Positions 6,441 through 15,248 of a DNA stretch of 64,000 bases are shown here, piece by piece. The notes beneath the pieces are model-generated. The model was not told the DNA's origin. It was given only the letters and a program-made list of their open reading frames with translations, and did not search any database. The DNA is from Microbaculum marinisediminis (GTDB taxonomy: Bacteria; Pseudomonadota; Alphaproteobacteria; Rhizobiales; Tepidamorphaceae), in NCBI RefSeq assembly GCF_025397915.1, contig NZ_JALIDZ010000014.1:1-64000 (forward strand), given 5' to 3'. Every line of letters begins with the position of its first letter. Positions within the stretch are counted from its first letter, which is position 1. A program made the translations under genes and the position numbers.

Positions 6441-8255
6441 TCAGGCCCCAGTCGCTATCCGGCGCGCCTTTTCGAGCCCTGTCTCAAGAGCATCGGTTAT
6501 GGCGTCGGTTGCTCCGTGGCGCCGGAAATAGCTGGCCGGATCACTGGAAATCGATTCGTAATCCGACATCTTCGCCAATGCCGTCCGTGCCATATCGCGT
6601 TTCCCCAGCTCACCCGCGGCGATGGCGATCAGCGCCTGACTGACCCCTCGGCCGTCGGGCGCGGACCGCTCGGCGACGGACAGCATCTGCTCGAAGTCCC
6701 CCTTCAGATACAGATCGATCGCGACGAGAACGAAGTACCAGCCCGGCGGGTTCGCCGATCGCTCGATGGCGCGCTTGAGGATGGGTATGCCGTCCTCGAA
6801 CTTGCCCCGTACGGCGAGCCGCCAGCCGAGCTGCGCCAGCGCCTCGGGGTCGTAAGGATTGAGATCCACCGCCATGCGGGCGAGACGCTCGCTTTCGTCG
6901 TATTGGCCGATGTAATGATTGACTGCGGCAAGCGCCTTGAGCGCCAACGGGCTGTTCGGCGCGAGCGTCGCCGCCCGCGTCACCGCCTGCAGGGCCCGGT
7001 CATATTCTTCCTGCCGCTTGTCCTCGCCGCGAATCCCGATCCGGCCGGAGTCGACGAGAACCCATCCCAGCATCGCCCAGGCATCGCTGTAGGCCGGGTC
7101 GCGCCGCACGGCCTCTTCGAGGCACTGGAGCACCGGCGCGAAGTCCGCGCTGGAGAAATTGCGGCGGAACGCATAGGCGCGTAGCACGCAGACGTAGCTG
7201 TGCATGTCCGACACCTGCGGAGTGGTCAGCCGGACGTTCATCTCGCTGTTGACGACACCGTAGGGCTGGCCGAGTTCGGTGGCGATTTCCGCCGACAAGT
7301 CCCTTTGCACCTGGATCAGGGCATCGGGCTCCAGCGGACGCTCGTAGGCACGGGCCCACAGCACCTGGCCGCTTGCGGCATCGGTCAGCTGGGTCGCGAC
7401 GCGGACCTCTTCCGCCTCGGCCCGTACGCTGCCGCTCACGACATAGGCAACGCCGAGGTCGCGCCCCAATTCGGTCGGTCCAGCAGCGCGGATATCCTTC
7501 TCCTGTGAGGCCGGGAACGTATAGATCCGGAAGCCCGGGAACAGCATGAGATCGCCGATCAGCTCCTGGCTGATCCCGGTGGCGAGATAGCGGTTGGTCT
7601 CGGAATCCCCCAACGCTTCGAACGGCAGGACGACGACGGCCGGCTGATTAACCGTATCGGCCGAGGCGATCGGCTCGACACCGGCCATGCGCTTCATCAA
7701 CATCCAGCCGGCGATCGCCGCGGCGAGGATTGCGAACATGATGGCCGCAATCAGAAGAACGGGCCGCCGTCCGCGCCCGGACGCCGCAGTATCGTCCGGT
7801 TTACCGGTGGTTTCACCAACGCCGGGCTCCTTAGTCCTCCCTCCCGCTTCCGCAGGTGTTGCGTTGGGGGCAAGAGCCGGCTCGTGCCACTCGAAATGCG
7901 GCACGTATGAGCCTTTCGGGATCGAGATGCGGACGGGATCGTGGCTTCCGGCGTCGACATAGTAACTGTCGAGGTCGCGCCGCAGACGCCGCGCCTCCAG
8001 GCGAACCACCGGATCTGTCTGGGAATCGAACGTTTCGTCGCGGCCGAACACGGCAATCGCGACTGAAAAGCCTTTCAGGCGATCGGCCCGTCCGGAAAGT
8101 GTCTCCTCGACGATGTACCGCAGAAAGGCACGCCGCCGCTCGCTCGCCTGTAGGTCCGGGTTCGTCAGGATGCGTTCCAGCTCGACCCGCACCTCGTCCG
8201 GGGACGGGCCGCTCGGCGGAATCGGAGACCGGGTAACCGTACTGTGACTCGGCAC
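6441..8255 (-). CDS. membrane-anchored TolB-like/TPR protein, probable signalling regulator
   Basis: About 604 residues. Residues 22-122 match the helical domain found at the front of many 'adenylate cyclase/CadC-like' proteins (LRYIVEETLSGRADRLKGFS ... TDPVVRLEARRLRRDL). A single membrane span follows at about 165-185 (PVLLIAAIMFAILAAAIAGW). A TolB-like N-terminal fold comes next (about 205-305, VVVLPFEALGD ... YVVSGSVR), and then TPR repeats to the end. No catalytic cyclase domain is present. The GTG start at 8255 has GAGGG 7 bases upstream; the frame could extend to 8489. The arrangement suggests a cytoplasmic N-domain linked to a periplasmic TolB/TPR sensor. It is divergent from the sulfatase cluster and is a candidate regulator of it. 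Confidence 0.75.
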   Translation of the reverse strand: MPSHSTVTRSPIPPSGPSPDEVRVELERILTNPDLQASERRRAFLRYIVEETLSGRADRLKGFSVAIAVFGRDETFDSQTDPVVRLEARRLRRDLDSYYVDAGSHDPVRISIPKGSYVPHFEWHEPALAPNATPAEAGGRTKEPGVGETTGKPDDTAASGRGRRPVLLIAAIMFAILAAAIAGWMLMKRMAGVEPIASADTVNQPAVVVLPFEALGDSETNRYLATGISQELIGDLMLFPGFRIYTFPASQEKDIRAAGPTELGRDLGVAYVVSGSVRAEAEEVRVATQLTDAASGQVLWARAYERPLEPDALIQVQRDLSAEIATELGQPYGVVNSEMNVRLTTPQVSDMHSYVCVLRAYAFRRNFSSADFAPVLQCLEEAVRRDPAYSDAWAMLGWVLVDSGRIGIRGEDKRQEEYDRALQAVTRAATLAPNSPLALKALAAVNHYIGQYDESERLARMAVDLNPYDPEALAQLGWRLAVRGKFEDGIPILKRAIERSANPPGWYFVLVAIDLYLKGDFEQMLSVAERSAPDGRGVSQALIAIAAGELGKRDMARTALAKMSDYESISSDPASYFRRHGATDAITDALETGLEKARRIATGA

Positions 8256-8574
8256 TGATACGCCCTCGATCCAGAATAGCCGACAGCAACGGCAAGCAAT
8301 TGAGCCCGCACTTGGAATCCCAAGCATCGAGCCTGAATTCCGTATCGTAATGGTCGGATTGTAGCGGCACCCAACGAGAAAGTCCGTCGTTTTCTCGCGA
8401 TCCGGCGCATGCGGAAACACGTGCGAACATGTTCGTACCTCGCCTTTACCGGGCGAAATGGGGTTAGATTCCTCCGACCAAACGAACAATCGAAGTGAGG
8501 GGCCGCGCGCGCTGCCGCCGAATGCTGCCGTCAGCTGCTGTCATCGGCCCCGAACTGTACCGCGGACAGGTGCA
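8256..8574. other. divergent intergenic region between the TolB/TPR gene and the sulfatase module
   Basis: About 319 bp with no convincing gene, although the weak upstream extensions of both flanking frames run into it. It should hold the promoters for both directions. The only clear structure is the palindrome centred at 8429-8430. Confidence 0.5.
8421..8438. promoter_or_regulatory. 18-bp palindrome, candidate operator
   Basis: GTGCGAACATGTTCGTAC is symmetric except for one pair, with a perfect 12-bp core CGAACATGTTCG at 8424-8435. It sits in the divergent spacer about 140 bp before the small gene at 8575 and about 170 bp before the TolB/TPR gene. Such a site suits a dimeric regulator. Which protein binds it is unknown. 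Confidence 0.4.
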
Positions 8575-8826
8575 ATGGAGGCGATCCGCGCAATCGTCGA
8601 CCGGTTTCCGAGGCGAGAGCTCGACATCCGACGGCGCTGCGCCAGCGACTCCCGATTCAGGGCCATCTGCCAGGACTACGAGGAAGCCGCGGCCGCGCTC
8701 AGCAACTGGCTGTACATCTCGTCCGACAACAGCACAAGGATCGAGGAGTACCGAAGCTTCCTCGTGGAACTCGAGGCCGAAATCCTGACCCAGCTTGAGA
8801 ATTGTCAGGCCCGAGAAGGCTCGTGA
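8575..8826 (+). CDS. conserved small helical protein upstream of the sulfatase genes
   Basis: An 83-residue, all-helical, charged protein (MEAIRAIVDRFPRRELDIRR ... LSNWLYISSDNSTRIEEYRS). It has no signal peptide and no membrane span. The pattern of a short protein with FRAICQDYEEAAAAL and EYRSFLVELEAEI resembles small uncharacterised proteins seen in many proteobacteria; I cannot name a domain. The ATG at 8575 is preferred (ACAGG upstream) over a longer start at 8458, which would run through the promoter region. It precedes the first sulfatase by about 60 bp and is probably co-transcribed with it. Confidence 0.6.
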   Translation: MEAIRAIVDRFPRRELDIRRRCASDSRFRAICQDYEEAAAALSNWLYISSDNSTRIEEYRSFLVELEAEILTQLENCQAREGS

Positions 8827-8885
8827 GCGAATGGGCACCGAATGGTCCGGGCAAGAAACAGGAAACGCAAACTCAGGAGGGACCG

Positions 8886-10577
8886 ATGACACGGCCCAAC
8901 ACATTTCACCCCAACCGGAGACGGAGTATGAACCGAATAGCCCTATCAATTCTTCCGGCGCTCGCGCTCGGCCTTGCCGCGTACAGCGCGGCACAGGCAC
9001 AGACCGCCGCGGGCAGCAAGCCGAACATCCTGCTGATCGTCTCGGACGATACCGGCTGGGGCGATCTGGGCCCGTATCTCGGTGGCGAAGGACGGGGCAT
9101 GCCGACCCCGAACTTCGACCGTCTGGCCGATGAAGGCATGACCTTCACGAACTTCTACGGTCAGCCGAGCTGCACGCCCGGCCGCGCCGCGATCCAGACG
9201 GGTCGCATTCCCAACCGCAGCGGCATGACGACCGTGGCCTTCCAGGGCCAGGGCGGCGGTCTTCCCAAGGCGGAATGGACGCTGGCCTCCGTCCTGAAGG
9301 AGGCGGGCTACAAGACCTACTTCACCGGCAAATGGCACCTGGGCGAGAGCGACTACGCGCTGCCGAACGCGCAGGGCTATGACGTGATGAAGCACGCCTT
9401 CCTCTATCACCTCAACGCCTACACCTACACTGATCCCAAATGGCACAAGGGCATGAGCCCGGAACTGCGGGAGATGTTCCAGAAGGTGACCAAGGGCTCG
9501 CTGTCCGGCAACGCCGGCGAAGAGGCCAAGGAAGACTTCAAGGTCAACGGCGAGTACGTGAATACGCCGGAAAAGGGCGTCGTCGGCATTCCCTTCGTCG
9601 ATGAATACGTGGAGAACGACGCGATCGAGTTCCTGGAGGACGCGGCGAAGGACAAGGACACGCCGTTCTTCATCAACGTGAACTTCATGAAGAACCACCA
9701 GCCGAACATGCCGGCGCCGGAATTCGAGGGCAAGTCGATCTCGAAGACCAAATACGCCGATGCCGTGGTCGAGCTCGACACCCGTGTCGGCAACATCCTG
9801 AAGAAGCTCGACGAGCTGGGCCTCGCCGACAACACGGTCGTCTTCTATACCGTCGATAACGGCGCCTGGCAGGACGTCTATCCGGACGCCGGCTATACAC
9901 CGTTCCGCAGCACCAAGGGTACGGTTCGCGAAGGCGGCAGCCGCGTTCCCACCATGGTCCGCTGGCCGAACCATGTGAAAGGCGGCACCGTCAGCCACGA
10001 CATCCTCGGCGGTCTCGACCTGATGGCGACCTTCGCGTCGCTTGCCGGCCAGGCGCTTCCGGAGAACGACCGCGAAGGCCAGCCGATCATCTTCGACAGC
10101 CACGACATGACGCCCGTCTGGACGGGAACCGGCAAGTCGGATCGCAAGGATTGGTTCTACTTCACCGAGGACGAGCTGAGCCCGGGCGCCGTTCGCGTCG
10201 GCAACTTCAAATATGTCTTCAATCTGCGCGGTGACGACGGCGCACAAACCGGCGCACTGGCGGTCGATACCAATCTCGGCTGGAAAGGCCCGTCGAAATA
10301 CGTCGCCACCATCCCGCAGGTCTTCGACCTCCTGCAGGATCCACAGGAGCGCTACGACATCTTCATGACCAACTACACCGAAAGCACGTGGGCCGTTGTT
10401 CCGGCAAACGAGGCTGTCGGGAATTTGATGAAGACATACGTCAAGTATCCGCCCCGCAAGCTGCAGAGCGAGACCTATACGGGACCGATAACCATCTCGA
10501 ATTACCAGCGGTTCAAGTATGTCCAGGAACAGCTGGCCAATGATGGGTTCCAGATCGGGCTGCCGACCGGCAACTGA
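8886..10577 (+). CDS. exported type I sulfatase (arylsulfatase family), CTPGR active site
   Basis: About 563 residues. The N-terminus is a long basic region (NRRRSMNR) plus a hydrophobic segment (IALSILPALALGLAAYSAAQA), so export by Tat is plausible. The sulfatase domain starts at KPNILLIVSDDTGWGDLG, which carries metal ligands (the Asp pair). The formylglycine motif SCTPGRAAIQTG follows (Cys96 from this start), with GKWHLGE further on. It hydrolyses a sulfate ester after conversion of that Cys to formylglycine, for which no maturase gene is seen here. The start at 8886 has AGGAGG 5 bases away; an ATG at 8928 is the alternative. The substrate is unknown. It is followed by a strong terminator and then a second sulfatase. 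Confidence 0.93.
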   Translation: MTRPNTFHPNRRRSMNRIALSILPALALGLAAYSAAQAQTAAGSKPNILLIVSDDTGWGDLGPYLGGEGRGMPTPNFDRLADEGMTFTNFYGQPSCTPGRAAIQTGRIPNRSGMTTVAFQGQGGGLPKAEWTLASVLKEAGYKTYFTGKWHLGESDYALPNAQGYDVMKHAFLYHLNAYTYTDPKWHKGMSPELREMFQKVTKGSLSGNAGEEAKEDFKVNGEYVNTPEKGVVGIPFVDEYVENDAIEFLEDAAKDKDTPFFINVNFMKNHQPNMPAPEFEGKSISKTKYADAVVELDTRVGNILKKLDELGLADNTVVFYTVDNGAWQDVYPDAGYTPFRSTKGTVREGGSRVPTMVRWPNHVKGGTVSHDILGGLDLMATFASLAGQALPENDREGQPIIFDSHDMTPVWTGTGKSDRKDWFYFTEDELSPGAVRVGNFKYVFNLRGDDGAQTGALAVDTNLGWKGPSKYVATIPQVFDLLQDPQERYDIFMTNYTESTWAVVPANEAVGNLMKTYVKYPPRKLQSETYTGPITISNYQRFKYVQEQLANDGFQIGLPTGN

Positions 10578-10591
10578 TCGACCAACGACAA

Positions 10592-10621
10592 GGCTCGCCC
10601 CGCCCTCGCGCGGGGCGAGCC
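10592..10621 (+). terminator. rho-independent terminator or attenuator after the first sulfatase
   Basis: GGCTCGCCCCG (10592-10602) pairs perfectly over 11 bp with CGGGGCGAGCC (10611-10621) around an 8-base loop, followed by A-C-TTTT. It lies between the two sulfatase genes, so it may set a lower level for the second gene rather than fully end the transcript. Confidence 0.75.
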
Positions 10622-10707
10622 ACTTTTGACTAAAAAACCGACAGGTGATGAACGAGAGATCGTGACAAGCGGTCCAGCAAACACCTCAAGCCGAGGAGGA
10701 CCTGACA

Positions 10708-12369
10708 ATGTCTGTTCTAGCCACTCGATCAATCAAAGCGCGAACGCGTTTCAGCGCTATCCTGGCGACCTCGTTCATGATGGCAGCCGGCTTCGCCCCG
10801 CCAGCCGCCACCGACGCGGCCGCGCAGGACGCCAAGAAGCCCAATATCGTCTTCATCATGGGAGACGATATCGGCATGTGGAACATCGGCGCCTACCACC
10901 GCGGCCTGATGGCCGGGAGGACGCCGAACATCGACAAGCTCGCAGCGGAAGGGGCGATCTTCACCGACTACTATGCCGAGGCGAGCTGCACCGCCGGGCG
11001 AGCCAATTTCATCACCGGCGAGTTGCCGATCCGCACGGGCCTGACGACGGTCGGCCAGGCCGGCGCGACCATCGGAATGCCGGACAAGGCTCCGACGATC
11101 GCGACAGCCCTGAAGGAACTCGGCTACGCCACCGGGCAATTCGGCAAGAACCATCTGGGGGACCGGAACGAGTTCCTGCCGACCGTCCACGGTTTCGACG
11201 AGTTCTGGGGTTACCTCTACCACCTCGACGCCATGGAGGATCCGTGGCATCCGAACTACCCGCAGGACCTGCTCGACAAGGTCGGGCCGCGCAACCTCCT
11301 GCACACCTTCGCCACCGACAAGGACGACCCGACAGTCGATCCCCGCTGGGGCAAGGTCGGTAAGCAGCGCATCATCGACGAGGGACCGCTGCCGCCGCAT
11401 CCGACCGAAGGCGTCAAGTACAACATGGAAACGGTCGACGAAGTCATCCGCGACCGCGCCTTCGACTTCATGGATAATGCCCAGCAGGACGGCAAGCCGT
11501 TCTTCGTCTGGCTCAATCCGACCCGGATGCACGTGTTCACCCATCTTTCTCCGAAATACGAGAAGATGCGGAATGCGAACAACGGCTGGACCATCCAGGA
11601 AGCCGGCATGGCCCAATTCGACGACATCATCGGCGACGTGATGAACAAGCTCGAAGAGATGGGACTCGCCGACAATACGATCATCGCGGTGACCACGGAC
11701 AACGGCACCGAGGGGTTCTCATGGCCCGATGGCGGCACGACGCCGTTCAAGGGTTGGAAGGGCATGGGCACCGAAGGCGGTTTCCGCGTTCCGCTCGTCG
11801 TTCGCTGGCCAGGCAAGGTCGAGGAAGGCCAGGTCATCAACGCCGTGATGTCCGGGCTCGACTGGTTCCCGACCTTCGTCGCCGCCGCCGGCTACGACGG
11901 CGACATCGCCGCCGACCTGAAGAAGGGCACGACGCTCAACGGCACGGAGTACAAGGTTCATCTGGACGGCTACAACCAGCTCGACATGTTGACCAAGGGG
12001 GCCGAGTCCGCGCGCAACGAGGTCTGGTATTTCACCGAGTCCACCCTGGCCTCGGCCCGGATCGGCGATTTCAAGTACGTCTTCATCGATCAGCCCGACG
12101 GGTGGTTCGGCCCGAAGGTGCATCTCGATTGGCCCGGAATTTATAATCTGCGGCTCGATCCGTTCGAGAAGATGAATATCGGGGACTCGCTGTTCGCCGC
12201 GAACTGGTGGGCGTTCGAGTTCTGGCGGTTCGTCTTCGTCCAGCAGGAGGTCGCGACGCTGGCCAAGTCGGCGGTCGACTATCCGCCGATGCAGCCGGGC
12301 GCGAGTTTCAATCTTTCCGCCGTCAAGGCTCAGGTCGAAAAGGCCATGCAGAACCGGACCGGCAACTGA
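10708..12369 (+). CDS. second exported type I sulfatase, CTAGR active site
   Basis: A 553-residue paralogue-like sulfatase with a signal sequence (about residues 1-40, ILATSFMMAAGFAPPA) and the sulfatase core from KPNIVFIMGDDIGMWNIG. The formylglycine motif is ASCTAGRANFITG with Cys94. The motif has Ala where the first enzyme has Pro; both C-x-P-x-R and C-x-A-x-R forms are accepted by formylglycine-generating systems. FGKNHLGD provides the Lys/His pair. A ribosome-binding site GAGGAGG precedes the ATG. The two enzymes clearly differ in length and in the middle insert, so they are unlikely to be simple duplicates and may act on different sulfate esters of one substrate. Confidence 0.93.
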   Translation: MSVLATRSIKARTRFSAILATSFMMAAGFAPPAATDAAAQDAKKPNIVFIMGDDIGMWNIGAYHRGLMAGRTPNIDKLAAEGAIFTDYYAEASCTAGRANFITGELPIRTGLTTVGQAGATIGMPDKAPTIATALKELGYATGQFGKNHLGDRNEFLPTVHGFDEFWGYLYHLDAMEDPWHPNYPQDLLDKVGPRNLLHTFATDKDDPTVDPRWGKVGKQRIIDEGPLPPHPTEGVKYNMETVDEVIRDRAFDFMDNAQQDGKPFFVWLNPTRMHVFTHLSPKYEKMRNANNGWTIQEAGMAQFDDIIGDVMNKLEEMGLADNTIIAVTTDNGTEGFSWPDGGTTPFKGWKGMGTEGGFRVPLVVRWPGKVEEGQVINAVMSGLDWFPTFVAAAGYDGDIAADLKKGTTLNGTEYKVHLDGYNQLDMLTKGAESARNEVWYFTESTLASARIGDFKYVFIDQPDGWFGPKVHLDWPGIYNLRLDPFEKMNIGDSLFAANWWAFEFWRFVFVQQEVATLAKSAVDYPPMQPGASFNLSAVKAQVEKAMQNRTGN

Positions 12370-12381
12370 CCTGACACCAAT

Positions 12382-12415
12382 GCGGTTCGCCCGGCCTTGC
12401 GAGGGGGCGAACCGC
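12382..12415 (+). terminator. hairpin between the second sulfatase and the HAD gene
   Basis: GCGGTTCGCCC (12382-12392) pairs with GGGCGAACCGC (12405-12415) over 11 bp. No T-run follows, so it may be an mRNA-stabilising or attenuating stem rather than a terminator. Its placement mirrors the hairpin after the first sulfatase. Confidence 0.6.
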
Positions 12416-12450
12416 CCAAGTCCAACCACCATGGCGAAAGAGGCAGTCCT

Positions 12451-13449
12451 ATGCTCAGACGATCATTCGTTTCGATAATCGCTGCAGGGGTGCTCGCCGC
12501 ACTTCCCCTCGCAGCCGCTGCGCAAGCCCAGACCGATCCCCTTCCCTCTTGGAACGACGGTGCGACAAAGGCCGCGATCGTCGACTTCGTCGCCGCGGTA
12601 ACGACCGAAGGCGGGCCGGACTACGTAGCCCCCAACAACCGCATCGCCACCTTCGACAATGACGGAACGCTCTGGGTCGAGCAGCCCATGTATGTGCAGC
12701 TCGCCTTCGCGCTGGACCGGGTAAAGGCGATGGCGCCCGACCATCCGGAATGGAAGGACAAGGAACCCTTCAAGTCCGTGCTCGCCGGCGACATGAAGAG
12801 CGTCGCCGCGTCCGGCAAGAAGGGTCTCGCCGAGATCATCGCCGCGACCCACGCCGGCATGAGCACCGAGGACTTCGAGAAGATCGTCACCGACTGGATC
12901 GCGACGGCGAAGAACCCCGAGACCGGAAAGCTCAACACGGCGATGATCTATGAGCCGATGCTCGAACTCATCGATTACCTCAAGGCCAACGGCTTCGACG
13001 TCTTCATCGTCTCGGGCGGCGGCATCGAGTTCATGCGCCCCTGGACCGAAACGACCTACGGCATTCCACCTGAGAATGTCGTCGGTTCCTCGATCAAGCT
13101 GAAATACGAGGAATCCGACAAGGGCCCGGTGATCATGCGCCTGGCCGAACTGAATTTCGTCGATGACGGACCAGGCAAGCCGGTCGGCATCCAGAGCCAT
13201 ATCGGCAAGCGGCCGATCGCGGCCTTCGGCAATTCCGACGGCGATTTCCAGATGTTGGAATGGACGACGACAGGGCCCGGCAAGCGGCTCGGCATGATCG
13301 TCCACCACGACGATGCCGCGCGCGAGTTCGCCTATGATCGCGACTCCCATATCGGCAAGCTCGACAAGGCGATGGACGCAGCCCCCAAGGAGGGCTGGCA
13401 CCTGATCAGCATGAAGGACGACTGGAAACAGGTTTTCCCGGATCAGTAG
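12451..13449 (+). CDS. exported HAD-superfamily hydrolase (phosphatase-like)
   Basis: A 332-residue protein with a signal peptide (MLRRSFVSIIAAGVLAALPL, then AAAAQA). HAD motif I is FDNDGTLW (nucleophile Asp69, acid/base Asp71). Motif II-like VSGGG is near residue 190, and the motif IV-type acidic pair GNSDGDFQM is near residue 270. The fold resembles phosphoserine-phosphatase-like HADs. A periplasmic location next to two sulfatases suggests it removes phosphate (or acts as a similar hydrolase) on the same sulfated substrate or its product. GAGG precedes the ATG. The exact substrate is unknown. Confidence 0.85.
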   Translation: MLRRSFVSIIAAGVLAALPLAAAAQAQTDPLPSWNDGATKAAIVDFVAAVTTEGGPDYVAPNNRIATFDNDGTLWVEQPMYVQLAFALDRVKAMAPDHPEWKDKEPFKSVLAGDMKSVAASGKKGLAEIIAATHAGMSTEDFEKIVTDWIATAKNPETGKLNTAMIYEPMLELIDYLKANGFDVFIVSGGGIEFMRPWTETTYGIPPENVVGSSIKLKYEESDKGPVIMRLAELNFVDDGPGKPVGIQSHIGKRPIAAFGNSDGDFQMLEWTTTGPGKRLGMIVHHDDAAREFAYDRDSHIGKLDKAMDAAPKEGWHLISMKDDWKQVFPDQ

Positions 13450-13537
13450 ACCGGCCGACGAGCCGACGTCAGCTGACCTGTCTCAATCAGGCACGTGTCT
13501 TCGACGCACCGCCATGTGCAAATCGGGGGAACGGAAG

Positions 13538-14329
13538 ATGAGGCTAAGTCTATCTGCGTCCATAGCGGGCGCGATCGCGCTTATGGCGCCCGCCATCGCT
13601 GTCGCGCAGGACAATGATGCCGATCTTGCCGCGCAGGCGGCCAACCCGATCGCCAACCTGATCAGTCTTCCGCTGCAGTTCAACTGGGATTGCTGCTTTG
13701 GCCCGAAGGACGGCGACAGGTTCTATCTCAACGTCCAGCCGGTCGTTCCCATCACCCTGAACGACGACTGGAACCTGATTGTCCGGACCATTCTGCCGCT
13801 GCAGAGCCTGCAGAGCCCGATGGCCGGCGTTCCCACGATGTCCGGACTCGGCGACACCACGCAGAGCTTCTTCTTCTCGCCGAAGGCGACAGGCGGATTC
13901 ACCTGGGGTGTCGGGCCGGTATTCCTGTGGCCGACGGGAAGCAACGGCTGGAGCTCGCGGCAGTGGGGCGCCGGGCCGACCGGTGTCGCGCTCTATCAAT
14001 CACACGGCTGGACGGTGGGCGTCCTGGCCAATCACGTCTGGGGATATGCCGGCGCGAACGGCGTGCCGGAGGTGAACGCGACCTACCTGCAGCCCTTCGT
14101 GGGGTACACGTTCCCCGACTCCACGGGGATATTCCTGAACACCGAAACCACCTACGACTGGACCAACGAGACCTGGAACGTCCCGATCAACCTCATGGTT
14201 TCGCACATCTACACGGTGTTCCATCAGAAGGTTCAGTTCCAGGTTGGTGCCCGGTACTGGGCGGAAACGCCGACCGGCGATCCCGATTGGGGCGGCCGGT
14301 TCTCCATGACCTTCCTGTTTCCGAAGTGA
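13538..14329 (+). CDS. outer-membrane beta-barrel protein (MetA-pathway/transporter family)
   Basis: A 263-residue protein with a signal peptide (LSLSASIAGAIALMAPAIAVA) and then alternating amphipathic strands rich in Trp/Tyr (FQVGARYWAETPTGDPDWGG) ending in FSMTFLFPK. A terminal Phe two residues from the end of the strand region is the usual barrel-insertion signal. It resembles the 'phenol degradation MetA-like' outer-membrane family, often found beside catabolic or hydrolase genes. The start at 13538 was chosen for its GGAACGGAAG; an ATG at 13514 is possible. As the last gene of the sulfatase module it could let sulfated substrate or product cross the outer membrane. Confidence 0.7.
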   Translation: MRLSLSASIAGAIALMAPAIAVAQDNDADLAAQAANPIANLISLPLQFNWDCCFGPKDGDRFYLNVQPVVPITLNDDWNLIVRTILPLQSLQSPMAGVPTMSGLGDTTQSFFFSPKATGGFTWGVGPVFLWPTGSNGWSSRQWGAGPTGVALYQSHGWTVGVLANHVWGYAGANGVPEVNATYLQPFVGYTFPDSTGIFLNTETTYDWTNETWNVPINLMVSHIYTVFHQKVQFQVGARYWAETPTGDPDWGGRFSMTFLFPK

Positions 14330-14336
14330 TGCCGGA

Positions 14337-14356
14337 CCGGGGCGTGTAGACCCCGG
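14337..14356. terminator. hairpin between convergent genes
   Basis: CCGGGG (14337-14342) and CCCCGG (14351-14356) flank an 8-base loop, in the gap between the outer-membrane protein gene (plus) and coxF (minus). It probably serves both convergent transcripts. There is no T-run. Confidence 0.4.
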
Positions 14357-14387
14357 AGGCGGTACCGCGGGGTCGGACGAACGCCAC

Positions 14388-15221
14388 TCAGACCGCCTCG
14401 CCGCCCGCCAATTCCGACGGCCACGCGCGGGCGGCCCGGCGGCGAACCTTGACGATCTCCCCCAGGATCGACAGGGCGATCTCCTCGGGCTCGATGGCGC
14501 CGAGGTCGAGGCCGGCGGGTCCGTGCAGGGCGGCCTTGGCGTCGGCCGGCGCCTCCGGGCCGATCTGGTCGAGAAGCTTGGCGATCTTCCGTCTGCTGCC
14601 GACCATGCCGACATAGCCCGCGCCGGACGACAGCGCCGCCTTGAGCGCCTCGCGGTCGCGTTTGCCCTGGGTCGCGACGACCACAGCATCCCGATCGCCG
14701 AGGTCGAGCGCGCCCAGATCGAAGTCGGTGCGCGTTTCGTCAATGCCGGAAAACCGGTCTAGGTCTTCCTCGCGTGCCGCGACGATGGTGCGGTAGCCCA
14801 TGGCGACTGCGATCGTGGCGAGCGTCGTGGCCACCGGCGACGCCCCGCAGACCACCAACCGGGCGGCCTGCCGCATCGGCTCGAAGAAGATGTCGACGGT
14901 GCCACCGCTCGGACAGCTCGACGTGTGCAATTCCACACCGTCCACATCGACGGGCTCGACCACGTCCTCCTTCGGCTTGACGCGGATCATGCGCGGCTTG
15001 CCGTCGGCCAGCGCCTCGAGGCCGACGCGCTTGACGGCGCCGGTGACGCAGCCGCCGCCGATGAAGCCGTGCACCGCGCCGTCGCGCGTCACCACGGCCT
15101 TGGCGCCGGCCTTCGCCGAGGTCGCCGCGGCGGTGCGGATCACCGTCGCGACGCAAAAATCCTCGCCCGACTGACGCAGGCGGTCCATCAGGTCGAGCGT
15201 GTTCGATGCGGTCTTGCTCAT
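14388..15221 (-). CDS. coxF: XdhC/CoxF-family molybdenum-cofactor maturation factor
   Basis: A 277-residue XdhC-family protein. The N-terminal domain (about 20-100) has ATVIRTAAATSAKAGAKAVV and GFIGGGCVTGAV. The C-terminal Rossmann-like domain (about 120-260) has LVVCGASPVATTLATIA and GYVGMVGSRRK. In the cox system such proteins help insert or sulfurate/copper-load the molybdopterin centre of CODH. It is the last gene of the leftward cox operon, 27 bp after coxE. CoxF and CoxI are both XdhC-like, so the letter is an assignment by position. Confidence 0.85.
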   Translation of the reverse strand: MSKTASNTLDLMDRLRQSGEDFCVATVIRTAAATSAKAGAKAVVTRDGAVHGFIGGGCVTGAVKRVGLEALADGKPRMIRVKPKEDVVEPVDVDGVELHTSSCPSGGTVDIFFEPMRQAARLVVCGASPVATTLATIAVAMGYRTIVAAREEDLDRFSGIDETRTDFDLGALDLGDRDAVVVATQGKRDREALKAALSSGAGYVGMVGSRRKIAKLLDQIGPEAPADAKAALHGPAGLDLGAIEPEEIALSILGEIVKVRRRAARAWPSELAGGEAV

Positions 15222-15248
15222 CGCTTTGCCTCCGACAGGGGCATCACC

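Noticed and set aside
8946-10247. A 433-codon minus-strand frame
   Set aside because: It is antisense to the first sulfatase, whose active-site motif and signal sequence are clear. The composition is Val/Arg/Asp-rich with no motif.
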